NCBI GenBank assembly: GCA_036986275.1
Contig: BTRG01000045.1
Location: 1-20,607, forward strand
Direction: 5' to 3'
DNA from: BTRG01 sp036986275
GTDB lineage: Bacteria > Pseudomonadota > Gammaproteobacteria > Acidiferrobacterales > SZUA-150
DNA length: 20,607 bases
The notes under the pieces were generated by a model that had not been told where the DNA came from, did no database searches, and worked only from the letters and a program-made list of their open reading frames with translations. Positions 7,345-14,409 of this stretch are shown here, one piece after another. The stretch's first letter is position 1, and every line of letters starts with the position of its first letter. The position numbers and the translations under genes are program-made.

Positions 7345-7404
7345 TTGCAGGCCTACTCATTACCTGAATAAAAGTCTCTAATCTCTATCCAGCTAGGCCT
7401 GTAA
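7345..7404. repeat. inverted repeat with AGGCCTA arms after the TorD remnant
   Basis: TTGCAGGCCTA (7345-7355) and TAGGCCTGTAA (7394-7404) are inverted copies matching at 10 of 11 positions, 38 bases apart. It sits just downstream of the fdsA stop codon and just after the TorD remnant. There is no U-tract, so an intrinsic terminator is doubtful; a transcript-end structure or a rearrangement scar are both possible. No other copy was noticed in the window. Confidence 0.4.
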
Positions 7405-7416
7405 GGGATAACGAAC

Positions 7417-10125
7417 TTAAAGCTGTTCTAGTTTGCCGATTGCAACTGCAGTGACTTTGAATTCCGGTGTTTTGGCATCCAGATCCAACACGCCGCTGGT
7501 TAACTGGTTAATTGCCACTTCAGGAAAATGAAAGGTGGTAAAAAGTACACCGGGCTTGACGTCATCACTTATCCTGGCTCGTAAATGGGTCGTCCCCTGG
7601 CGCGAACGCACCTCAACGTTATCATTATTGTTAATCCTGTACCGGGCTGCATCAAATGGATTAAGCAACAACTCGTCACGATCAACCAGCTCGACATTGG
7701 GGGTGCGGCGTGTCATGGAGCCACAATTATAGTGTTGCAATCTTCGCCCTGTTGTCAGTATCAACGGGTATTCGCTGATATCGTCGCCCTGCAATTCCGG
7801 GGTTTCGTGAAAGCGGGTAAATACGAATTTGCCTTTGCCGCGTGTAAACTGATCTGTGTGCAGCACCTTAGTATCCGTTCCATCTTCCCGTACCGGCCAC
7901 TGCTTGCCATTGTCACCCAGTTCATTCCACTTTACGCCCGCAAAGAACGGCACCACCCGGGATATCTCCTGCAGCAGGATGTCAGGATCATACCCCTTCT
8001 GCGGGTAACCCATACGGTTCATGAGATCGACGAGTATCTGGCCATCCGAACGTGTGTCTTCCAGTGGCGGCAGCACTTGGTTGACGCGCTGAATCCGCCG
8101 TTCACCGTTGGTGAAAGTACCGCTCTTTTCCAGATGAGAGCAAGCCGGTAAAACAACATGCGCCAGTGATGCCGTCTCCGTCATAAAGATTTCCATCACC
8201 ACAAGAAAATCGAGATTCTCGATCGAACTGCGCACATGCCCGCTATGAGGATCGGTTTGCAGGATGTCCTCGCCCATAATGAGAAGCGCTTTAAGCTTTC
8301 CGTCATGTGCAGCATTGATCATCTCGGGTGTAGTGAGGCCGTCTTCCGCCGGCACCGGTCGGCCATAGTGTTTCTCGTAATGTTGCCGGATTGTTTCATC
8401 CGTCACGTCCAGATAACCGGCGCCCAGTTTTGGCTGCACCCCCATATCCGCGGCGCCCTGAACATTGTTTTGCCCGCGCAGGGGATTGACACCCACGCCG
8501 GGGCGGCCGATGTTACCTGTTAGCATGGCCAGCGCGGATAACAGCATTACTGCCCGGCTGCCCTGGTAGTGTTCGGTTAACCCCAGCCCATGAAACGACA
8601 TGGCGTTCCGCGCCTGTCCATACAATAAGGCAGCTTCTCTGACCCGTTCGTGTTCCACGCCGGTGATTTTTCCCAATTGGTCGATGTCGACCGCCAACGC
8701 CGCGTGACGGAACTCCTCGAATCCTTCGGTGCGCTGTGCCACAAACTTGTTATCCACCAACTCCTCGCTGAGGATGTAATAGATAAACATATCCAGCAAG
8801 GCGACATTGGTACCGGGGCGTAACTGCAAATGCACTGTCGCATAGCGGGTCAATTCAATCTTGCGCGGATCTATCACAATCAACGACACACCCTTGATTA
8901 CTTGTTGTTGTATCTTCGCACCGGTCACCGGGTGGGCCTCGGTGGAATTGGCCCCCACTACCAGCATACAATCCGTGCTCGCGATATCCTGGATGGAGTT
9001 TGTCGCCGCGCCGGTTCCGAAGGCCTGACGCATGCCAAAGGCCGTGGGCGCATGGCACACGCGCGCGCAACCGTCGATATTATTGTTACCGATCACGACG
9101 CGCATAAATTTTTGCATCAGGTAATTTTCTTCGTTTGTGCAGCGTGACGATGAAATACCCGCAATGGACTGATGCCCGTGCGTGTTTTTTATCTCTTCCA
9201 GCCTGCTGGCGATAGTGTCCAGCACCTCATCCCAGCTGGCGGCTTGCAATTTGCCATCCCTGCGGATCAACGGCGTCGTTAAACGATCGGGGTGGTTGTA
9301 ATAGGAAAACGCGTAACGTCCCTTCAGACAGCAATGTCCCTGGTTTACCTCTGCATCGTCCACTGCATTGATGGCATGTATCTCACCGTCCTTTAGCATG
9401 ATCTCCAGATTGCATCCCACGCCACAGTATGTACACACCGTGCGCACGGTCTTGTCCGGGATAAATGTCTTGGCCCGGTAGCGATCCGTCAGGGCATTTG
9501 TCGGACAGGTCTGGACACATCGGCCGCAGGAAACACATTCAGAGTCCGCAATATTCTGGTCCAGTGAGGCAATAACACGCGACCGGTAACCCCGGCCATG
9601 CATGGCCAATACAAACTCACCCTGGATCTCGTCGCAGGCCCTGATACATCGATAACAATGGATACATTGCGCCGGGTCAAAATGGATATACGGGTGGCTC
9701 TTGTCTACTTCCTGCGGGCGTGCATTCCGCGGAAAGCGCGAAGCGCTTATGCCGTTTTTCCTGACGATATCCTGGAACGGTGTAGCCTTCTCTCCCGTGA
9801 CAGGTATCAGGGCATCCTCCGGGAAATCACTCAGCAACAATTCCAGGATGGTTCGGCGTAGCTTCTGTATTGTTGATGAGTCGGGATAGATATACTGCCC
9901 TTCCTGTACCAGGGTGTGACAAGAGGCAACGGTGCGCCTTGGGCCATTTTCCTCGCGCGCTACCTCTACGCTGCAAAGGCGACAGCTGCCAAACGCTTCC
10001 AGCGCATCGTCATTGCACAGTACCGGTATGATTTCGTCACCTGCATGGCGACTGACAAACTGATAAAGGGTCTCGCCATCATAAATTGTGAAAGCCTGGC
10101 CATTGATATAGGCGATATTGCTCAT
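7417..10125 (-). CDS. fdsA: NAD-linked molybdenum/tungsten formate dehydrogenase, alpha (catalytic) subunit
   Basis: A 902-residue cytoplasmic subunit that oxidises formate to CO2 at a bis-MGD cofactor. In order: N-terminal [2Fe-2S] domain (C37, C48, C51, C69); two ferredoxin-type [4Fe-4S] motifs (C154, C157, C160, C164 and C197, C200, C203, C207); the proximal [4Fe-4S] site of the molybdopterin domain (C231, C234, C238 and C265 or C266); the active-site CARVCHAPTAF with C357-H358, codon TGC, so a cysteine and not a selenocysteine enzyme; and a C-terminal molydopterin dinucleotide-binding domain (LILTTGRRLQHYN, HFPEVAIN). The His/Cys-ligated cluster expected between the [2Fe-2S] and ferredoxin parts (HPLDC-type motif) is absent: residues about 99-118 align but contain no Cys or His. 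It follows the beta gene after six bases. No fdhD, fdsC or fdsD is adjacent. Confidence 0.9.
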   Translation of the reverse strand: MSNIAYINGQAFTIYDGETLYQFVSRHAGDEIIPVLCNDDALEAFGSCRLCSVEVAREENGPRRTVASCHTLVQEGQYIYPDSSTIQKLRRTILELLLSDFPEDALIPVTGEKATPFQDIVRKNGISASRFPRNARPQEVDKSHPYIHFDPAQCIHCYRCIRACDEIQGEFVLAMHGRGYRSRVIASLDQNIADSECVSCGRCVQTCPTNALTDRYRAKTFIPDKTVRTVCTYCGVGCNLEIMLKDGEIHAINAVDDAEVNQGHCCLKGRYAFSYYNHPDRLTTPLIRRDGKLQAASWDEVLDTIASRLEEIKNTHGHQSIAGISSSRCTNEENYLMQKFMRVVIGNNNIDGCARVCHAPTAFGMRQAFGTGAATNSIQDIASTDCMLVVGANSTEAHPVTGAKIQQQVIKGVSLIVIDPRKIELTRYATVHLQLRPGTNVALLDMFIYYILSEELVDNKFVAQRTEGFEEFRHAALAVDIDQLGKITGVEHERVREAALLYGQARNAMSFHGLGLTEHYQGSRAVMLLSALAMLTGNIGRPGVGVNPLRGQNNVQGAADMGVQPKLGAGYLDVTDETIRQHYEKHYGRPVPAEDGLTTPEMINAAHDGKLKALLIMGEDILQTDPHSGHVRSSIENLDFLVVMEIFMTETASLAHVVLPACSHLEKSGTFTNGERRIQRVNQVLPPLEDTRSDGQILVDLMNRMGYPQKGYDPDILLQEISRVVPFFAGVKWNELGDNGKQWPVREDGTDTKVLHTDQFTRGKGKFVFTRFHETPELQGDDISEYPLILTTGRRLQHYNCGSMTRRTPNVELVDRDELLLNPFDAARYRINNNDNVEVRSRQGTTHLRARISDDVKPGVLFTTFHFPEVAINQLTSGVLDLDAKTPEFKVTAVAIGKLEQL

Positions 10126-10131
10126 ATTGCG

Positions 10132-11730
10132 CTACTTAATAGTGTCCACCAGTTCGTTGTCGAAATACGTCAGAATATTACGTACCGGTAAGGGCAGGCC
10201 TGCCCCCAGACCACACAGTGATCCGGCCTCCAGCACCTGTAGCAGATCATTGAATGCCGCGCGGTCCAGTGGTTGCCTGGCTGTGGCCATCGCTAACATG
10301 CGATATCCCTTCTCGGTACCCAGGCGACAGGGCAGGCACTTTCCACACGACTCCTCGGCCATGTAGCGAAACAGATGGCGGAGGAAATCAAGCATGGCGA
10401 AATCCCGCGGTATCGCAACAATACCGGCATGGCCCAGCGAAAACCCTGCTTGATGAAACGATTCGAAATCCAGCGACAGATCAGAGATTCTGTCAACCGG
10501 CACAACAGAACCCAGAGGGCCGCCCACCTGGACGGCCTTGGTCGGCCTGCGGAAACCACCACCGAACTCATGGATCACTGTTTCAAATGATGTCCCCATA
10601 TCGACTTCATGAATTCCGGGCTTTACAAACCCGTTGTCCAGGCATACCAACTTGGTACCGGTGCTTTTGCCTGTGCCAATACTGGCGAAGCGCCTGCCAC
10701 TATTGGCCAGGATCCAGGGTATACAGGCAAAGGTCTCGACATTACTGACCAGAGTGGGTTTACCGTACAAGCCTTCCTGAGCAGGATAGGGTGGCCGCAT
10801 ACGTACTTCCGGTCGCAGTCCTTCTATTGAATTCAGCAATGCGGTTTCTTCGCCACAGATATAGGAACCGGCGCCACGAATGATGCGAAACTGGAACCCG
10901 ATCCGGGAAAATATATCCGTGTTGTTGTATGCATCAATGGCCTCGGCCATCTTCTGCACCGCCAAAGGATATTCGGCACGGATATAGATGAAGCCGCTAT
11001 CGGAACCTGCTGCCAGTCCGGCGGCCAACATGCCCGCCAACAGGCGATGGCATTGTTGTTCCATCAGATAGCGATCCGAGAATGCGCCCGGGTCACCTTC
11101 ATCGCCATTACAAACGATGTACTTCTGTCCTTCCGGTTCCTGCGCACAGGCGGCCAGCTTGGTCGCAAACGGAAATCCGGCGCCGCCGCGACCCCTTAAT
11201 CCCGAAGCCTGCAATGCCTCTATAATACCGGCCCGGTTCATCAGAGCCAGTTCATACAGTGCCGTGATATCCCCGATGTGATCGGTCAGCATCGGACTGG
11301 TGGTATGACTGTATACCGGGATCGTTTCACTACCACCCGCCGACACCGCGCCGTTTTCCGCATCGTAAATGCGCTCACCAATCTGGTAAGCACCGCTACA
11401 ATAACAATGCCCCAGACATACGGCCTTGCCGATAGCCTGCTCGGGGAACTCTCGTTTTAAAACATCATGCGCATGTTTCTGTTGGCCCGACAACAGACAG
11501 GATGTCCCGGTGCAGAGATAGGCCTGCTTGCCCCGGTTCTCTCTTTTAAGGAAGTCGTAAAACGAGCCGGTTGCAAGCAGGGATGCGCCGGAAAAAAGTC
11601 TTTCTCTTGAAAGGCTTCGCAGTTGATCATCTGTCAGGCTGCCAGTGGTGCTTGCCTGTTCAGACAACGCCTCGAAGAGGGTTTTGCCATCGATGTGTCG
11701 AGCACTGAGACTGCGCAGGTTTCTTGACAT
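10132..11730 (-). CDS. fdsB: formate dehydrogenase beta subunit, NuoE-like/NuoF-like fusion (NAD and FMN binding)
   Basis: This 532-residue subunit passes electrons from the alpha subunit to NAD+. The N-terminal third is a thioredoxin-like [2Fe-2S] domain as in NuoE/FdsG (C73 and C78, then C105 and C109). The rest is NuoF-like: GLRGRGGAGFPFATKL (177-192) for FMN/NADH, CNGDEGDPGAFSDRYLME (207-224), GAGSYICGEETAL, and the [4Fe-4S] ligands ESCGKCLPC (C462, C465, C468) with C506. The two-subunit arrangement (beta then alpha, no separate gamma gene) is like Methylorubrum FDH1 rather than the fdsGBACD operon of Cupriavidus and Rhodobacter. The ATG at 11730 has only a weak ribosome-binding site. A role in CO2 reduction cannot be excluded. 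Symbol is by analogy to the Fds family. Confidence 0.9.
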   Translation of the reverse strand: MSRNLRSLSARHIDGKTLFEALSEQASTTGSLTDDQLRSLSRERLFSGASLLATGSFYDFLKRENRGKQAYLCTGTSCLLSGQQKHAHDVLKREFPEQAIGKAVCLGHCYCSGAYQIGERIYDAENGAVSAGGSETIPVYSHTTSPMLTDHIGDITALYELALMNRAGIIEALQASGLRGRGGAGFPFATKLAACAQEPEGQKYIVCNGDEGDPGAFSDRYLMEQQCHRLLAGMLAAGLAAGSDSGFIYIRAEYPLAVQKMAEAIDAYNNTDIFSRIGFQFRIIRGAGSYICGEETALLNSIEGLRPEVRMRPPYPAQEGLYGKPTLVSNVETFACIPWILANSGRRFASIGTGKSTGTKLVCLDNGFVKPGIHEVDMGTSFETVIHEFGGGFRRPTKAVQVGGPLGSVVPVDRISDLSLDFESFHQAGFSLGHAGIVAIPRDFAMLDFLRHLFRYMAEESCGKCLPCRLGTEKGYRMLAMATARQPLDRAAFNDLLQVLEAGSLCGLGAGLPLPVRNILTYFDNELVDTIK

Positions 11731-11883
11731 CAGACTATCAACCCAGACTGAGGGACAGACAATACAACGGCCCGCCGACCGGTCGTCATCCCGTTTATGC
11801 AGCCGGCCTTGGTCTTGCGGCAGCCTCAGTTGACGCGAGCGCTGTTTTAGACAAGTGCTGAAATGTAGCGATGCGCACAGCTT

Positions 11884-12456
11884 TTATTTTCCTGTTCCCG
11901 GAGGAAACCTAGCCAGAATTTCAGATACCAATGCATTGATCGTTTTTTTGGATTTCTTGGGCGTGCTGCCGTTATAGAGACGCCGGCTGCTGGAACCGCG
12001 CCATACCAGAAAATTATTCTTTGCATTGATTATGTCGATGGTCAGCACGCCTTCGTCATAGGACTGCACATCGTAGCCTGGGTAGCCGTAGGCCATTCCT
12101 ATACCACCGTGCGGTCCAAAGGTTCCATAGCCAAATGTGATGCCGCTGCCCGCGGATTCTACACCGCTTCTCTTGCTGAGTTGGTAAACGAGGTTGATGT
12201 CACCGCTGTCGCTGACGAGGGTATATCCTCGGGCCCGTAGCGTGTTCTCAATAGCATCCCGTATGCGATTCATCATTAATGGGCTGTCGAGCCGGGTATC
12301 GCCGGTCGCTTGCTGTTTCGGATCAACTATATTGATGCTGCGAATGGAAGAGAAATCATACTTCTCGTCATAGTCGACGTTGGTCGTCGTGGCGCAAGTG
12401 GTAAGTAATACTGCTATTGCAGTAGATATTATGATCTGAAACAGGCGGTACAACAT
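11884..12456 (-). CDS. DUF4136-type lipoprotein
   Basis: A 190-residue predicted lipoprotein: hydrophobic leader IIISTAIAVLL followed by TTC, with C21 as the likely lipidated residue, although Thr at -1 is unusual for a lipobox. The mature part follows the DUF4136 pattern: an early YDFSSIRSINIVDP, a middle NRIRDAIENTLRARGY with LVSDSGDINLVY, a Gly/Tyr-rich stretch (GITFGYGTFGPHGGIGM), then EGVLTIDIINAKNNFLVWRGSSSR. Function of the family is unknown; members are envelope proteins. GGGAG lies six bases before the ATG. Same strand as tonB upstream and fdsB downstream, but gaps of 205 and 153 bases suggest it is transcribed alone. Confidence 0.85.
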   Translation of the reverse strand: MLYRLFQIIISTAIAVLLTTCATTTNVDYDEKYDFSSIRSINIVDPKQQATGDTRLDSPLMMNRIRDAIENTLRARGYTLVSDSGDINLVYQLSKRSGVESAGSGITFGYGTFGPHGGIGMAYGYPGYDVQSYDEGVLTIDIINAKNNFLVWRGSSSRRLYNGSTPKKSKKTINALVSEILARFPPGTGK

Positions 12457-12497
12457 CGGTGTTCTCCCTTTGTCTAAGGAGGCGGCGTGATGAAAGG

Positions 12498-12628
12498 TTA
12501 AGCCAGATACCTGGAGATATCCACCTCATCAAGCTGTTCCAGCTTCAGAAGCAGCGCAAAAGATCCGGATCAATATATCCGCCGCCCTTAAAATACTTGG
12601 GAAGGGTATGGTTCAATTGGCTACGCCA
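12498..12628 (-). pseudogene. possible decayed coding fragment between tonB and the lipoprotein gene
   Basis: On the minus strand one frame reads LPKYFKGGGYIDPDLLR and ends at a TGA (12545-12547). A neighbouring frame reads LLLKLEQLDEVDISRYLA to a TAA at 12498-12500. A single-base shift would join them into a protein-like tail. Neither part has a start codon. The family is not recognised, and chance cannot be excluded at this length. Confidence 0.22.
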
Positions 12629-12661
12629 TTATCCTCGCAGTGGGTATGGGCATAGCCTGGT

Positions 12662-13279
12662 TCAGCGTAGCGCGAATACTACAGGGACGACGAATTCCAG
12701 CTCCCGGCGAGGGTCACCGTCTGGGAAGGGGGGAAATGGGTTGGCGCGACGAGCCATGTCCAGGGCGGCCTTGTCCAGCATCCGGTTACCGGTGCGTTGC
12801 TCCAGCGCCACGAGTTGTGTGTGACCGCTGCGGTCGATGCGGATGCGCAGCATGCCCTGGCCCTGGATGCGCAAGCGCTTGGCCCGGCGTGGGTACTGTT
12901 TGTGTTTTTCCAGCCATGCTACCAGCAGCTGTTCGTAGCGGATCGTGGCGGCGGCATCCGGTGGCGCGGCGGTCTCGGCGACGGCCGGTGGTGGTTCGGC
13001 CGTGACGGTTTCCGGCGGCGGGTCCAGGGGTATGGGTTCCTGCGGCAGCGGTAGTTCGGGCAGGGGTTTGGGCTTCGGCTTTGGTGGGGGCTCGGTCGGC
13101 AGGGGGGTGGCCTCGGCTACAGTTTTCTCGGCGACGGGCATCAGCAGGTTCAGGTTGAAGGTCCGCGGGGGATCCGGCAATGGCTCGGGCCTGGACAGGG
13201 CCATCCATGCCGCGAGGACCCCGTGCAACAGCAGGGCGATCAGCAGGGCAGTGCCGAACTGCTGGCGGGAGCTGGTCAT
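12662..13279 (-). CDS. tonB: TonB energy-transducing protein
   Basis: A 205-residue TonB: a short cytoplasmic end, one membrane helix (about 9-27, GTALLIALLLHGVLAAWMAL), a long Pro/Glu/Lys-rich periplasmic spacer (about 30-105, with PPPKPKPKPLPELPLPQEP), and a C-terminal domain with YPRRAKRLRIQGQGMLRIRID and the final EFVVPVVFAL. It couples the proton motive force, gathered by ExbB-ExbD, to outer-membrane receptors. Its ATG overlaps the exbD stop (ATGA), so the two are translationally coupled. Third gene of exbB-exbD-tonB, downstream of a FecA-like receptor that it probably energises. The gene is clearly richer in G+C than the left part of the window, as expected of a proline-rich protein in a GC-rich block. 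Confidence 0.95.
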   Translation of the reverse strand: MTSSRQQFGTALLIALLLHGVLAAWMALSRPEPLPDPPRTFNLNLLMPVAEKTVAEATPLPTEPPPKPKPKPLPELPLPQEPIPLDPPPETVTAEPPPAVAETAAPPDAAATIRYEQLLVAWLEKHKQYPRRAKRLRIQGQGMLRIRIDRSGHTQLVALEQRTGNRMLDKAALDMARRANPFPPFPDGDPRRELEFVVPVVFALR

Positions 13280-13680
13280 TGACTTGCGGGTGTGGTGGCC
13301 AGGGCAATGCTGCTGCCGCCTGCGGCGCGGACCTCATCCATTACCTTGATCAACAATTGCACCTCGGTGCGGGCATCGCTCTTGATGGTTACGGTCTGGC
13401 CGGCATCGCCCTTCAGCAGGGGTTCGATGACCGCCCGCAGGCGATCCAGTGGCAGGGATTCGTCGTTGAGGGTCAGTCGGCCTTCGGAGTCCAGGGCCAC
13501 GGTGATGGGGGCCGGTTCCGCGGCTTCCGCGCTGTCCGACTCCGGCAGTTGCAGGTCGATGGCCTCGGGCGTCAGGAAGGTGCTGGTGAGCATGAAAAAC
13601 ACCAGCAACAGGAACACGATATCGATCAGTGGTGCGATATCCAGGTGCGAGTGGATGCGGGCCCGACCTTCAAAGTCCAT
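13276..13680 (-). CDS. exbD: ExbD/TolR-family proton-channel subunit
   Basis: From the ATG at 13680 the protein has 134 residues: a short cytoplasmic end, one transmembrane helix containing the essential aspartate (LDIAPLIDIVFLLLVFFML, the Asp of PLID), and a periplasmic domain ending with VQLLIKVMDEVRAAGG. The 13680 start is preferred because GAGGA lies eight bases upstream; an ATG at 13689 and a much longer reading to 13764 would extend back into the exbB coding region without homology. It overlaps exbB by 11 bases and tonB by four. With ExbB it forms the proton-driven motor for TonB. Confidence 0.93.
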   Translation of the reverse strand: MDFEGRARIHSHLDIAPLIDIVFLLLVFFMLTSTFLTPEAIDLQLPESDSAEAAEPAPITVALDSEGRLTLNDESLPLDRLRAVIEPLLKGDAGQTVTIKSDARTEVQLLIKVMDEVRAAGGSSIALATTPASQ

Positions 13681-14338
13681 GCGTCTCATCCTCGATACGT
13701 TCGTCGTCGCGGCTGCCGATATGGGGGGTCTTGCCGAAGTGGCGCAGCACCCGGATGCTGGCATCCTTCATGGTGGCACGCACATGGTCGACTTCCCCTT
13801 CGAAGTAGTAGAAGGCCGCCATGGCGGGAATGGCCACCGTGAGGCCGAAGGCGGTGGTCAGCAGGGCCTCCCAGATGCCGCCGGAGAGAATGGAGGGATC
13901 GACTCGGCTGCCGGCCTGTTCGAGGTCCATAAAAGCGGCGATCATACCGGTGACTGTACCCAGCAGTCCCAGCAGCGGGCTCAAGTGGGCGATGGAGGAC
14001 AGGCCACGCAGCCAGGATTCCAGGTCGCGGATCTGCGCGGTACCCACCCGGCTTACCTCCGCCTCGACGTCCCCGGTCGACATGGCGGGATCGGCACCGC
14101 AGCGTACCGCGCTTTCCAACACTCGGGCGACTGGACTGTTTTGCTGTTGCAGGGTCTGCAGGGCCCGGTTATGTTCACCATGCTGCAAGGCCGACACGGT
14201 ATCGTCGACAAACGCCAGCCGGCGCAGGCTGCTGCGGTAGAACTGATACAGTTTTAGCAGAATGATGGCGGTGGCGAGGATGGACATGAGCAGCAGCACA
14301 TACATTATTGCCCCGCCCTGTTGAAATAAGCTAAGCAT
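13670..14338 (-). CDS. exbB: ExbB/TolQ-family proton-channel subunit
   Basis: A 222-residue inner-membrane protein with an N-terminal helix (MYVLLLMSILATAIILLKLY), a cytoplasmic region (LESAVRCG...), and the two conserved C-terminal helices. The first contains LSPLLGLLGTVTGMIAAF, the hallmark of MotA/TolQ/ExbB proton channels, and the second contains LLTTAFGLTVAIPAMAAFYYF. It works with ExbD to power TonB. The ATG follows GGAAGG at 14349-14344. First gene of the exbB-exbD-tonB set, 71 bases after the receptor gene with a terminator hairpin in between, so its expression may be partly uncoupled from the receptor or depend on readthrough. Confidence 0.95.
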   Translation of the reverse strand: MLSLFQQGGAIMYVLLLMSILATAIILLKLYQFYRSSLRRLAFVDDTVSALQHGEHNRALQTLQQQNSPVARVLESAVRCGADPAMSTGDVEAEVSRVGTAQIRDLESWLRGLSSIAHLSPLLGLLGTVTGMIAAFMDLEQAGSRVDPSILSGGIWEALLTTAFGLTVAIPAMAAFYYFEGEVDHVRATMKDASIRVLRHFGKTPHIGSRDDERIEDETHGL

Positions 14339-14352
14339 GGTTACCTTCCATT

Positions 14353-14390
14353 AAAAAAAGCGGGTGGCGTGTCTCCTGGACCGCCACCCG
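14353..14390 (-). terminator. rho-independent terminator after the TonB-dependent receptor gene
   Basis: On the minus strand CGGGTGGCG (14390-14382) pairs perfectly with CGCCACCCG (14369-14361) around a 12-base loop, followed after GC by seven U (14359-14353). It ends just before the exbB ribosome-binding site. A strong intrinsic terminator by shape; it would reduce transcription from the receptor gene into exbB-exbD-tonB. Confidence 0.85.
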
Positions 14391-14409
14391 GTTACGGGAC
14401 TACTGTGGG

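Noticed and set aside
7178..7360. A 60-codon minus-strand open frame
   Set aside because: It lies antisense to the TorD remnant, whose plus-strand reading has clear homology; the minus reading has none.
9043..9063. Possible selenocysteine at the formate dehydrogenase active site
   Set aside because: The active-site codon is TGC (Cys357), not TGA, so no recoding is needed.
13292..14257. A 321-codon plus-strand open frame opposite exbB and exbD
   Set aside because: It is antisense to two clearly recognised genes, has low-complexity Ser/Arg/Gly-rich content and no family motif; long shadow frames are expected in GC-rich DNA.
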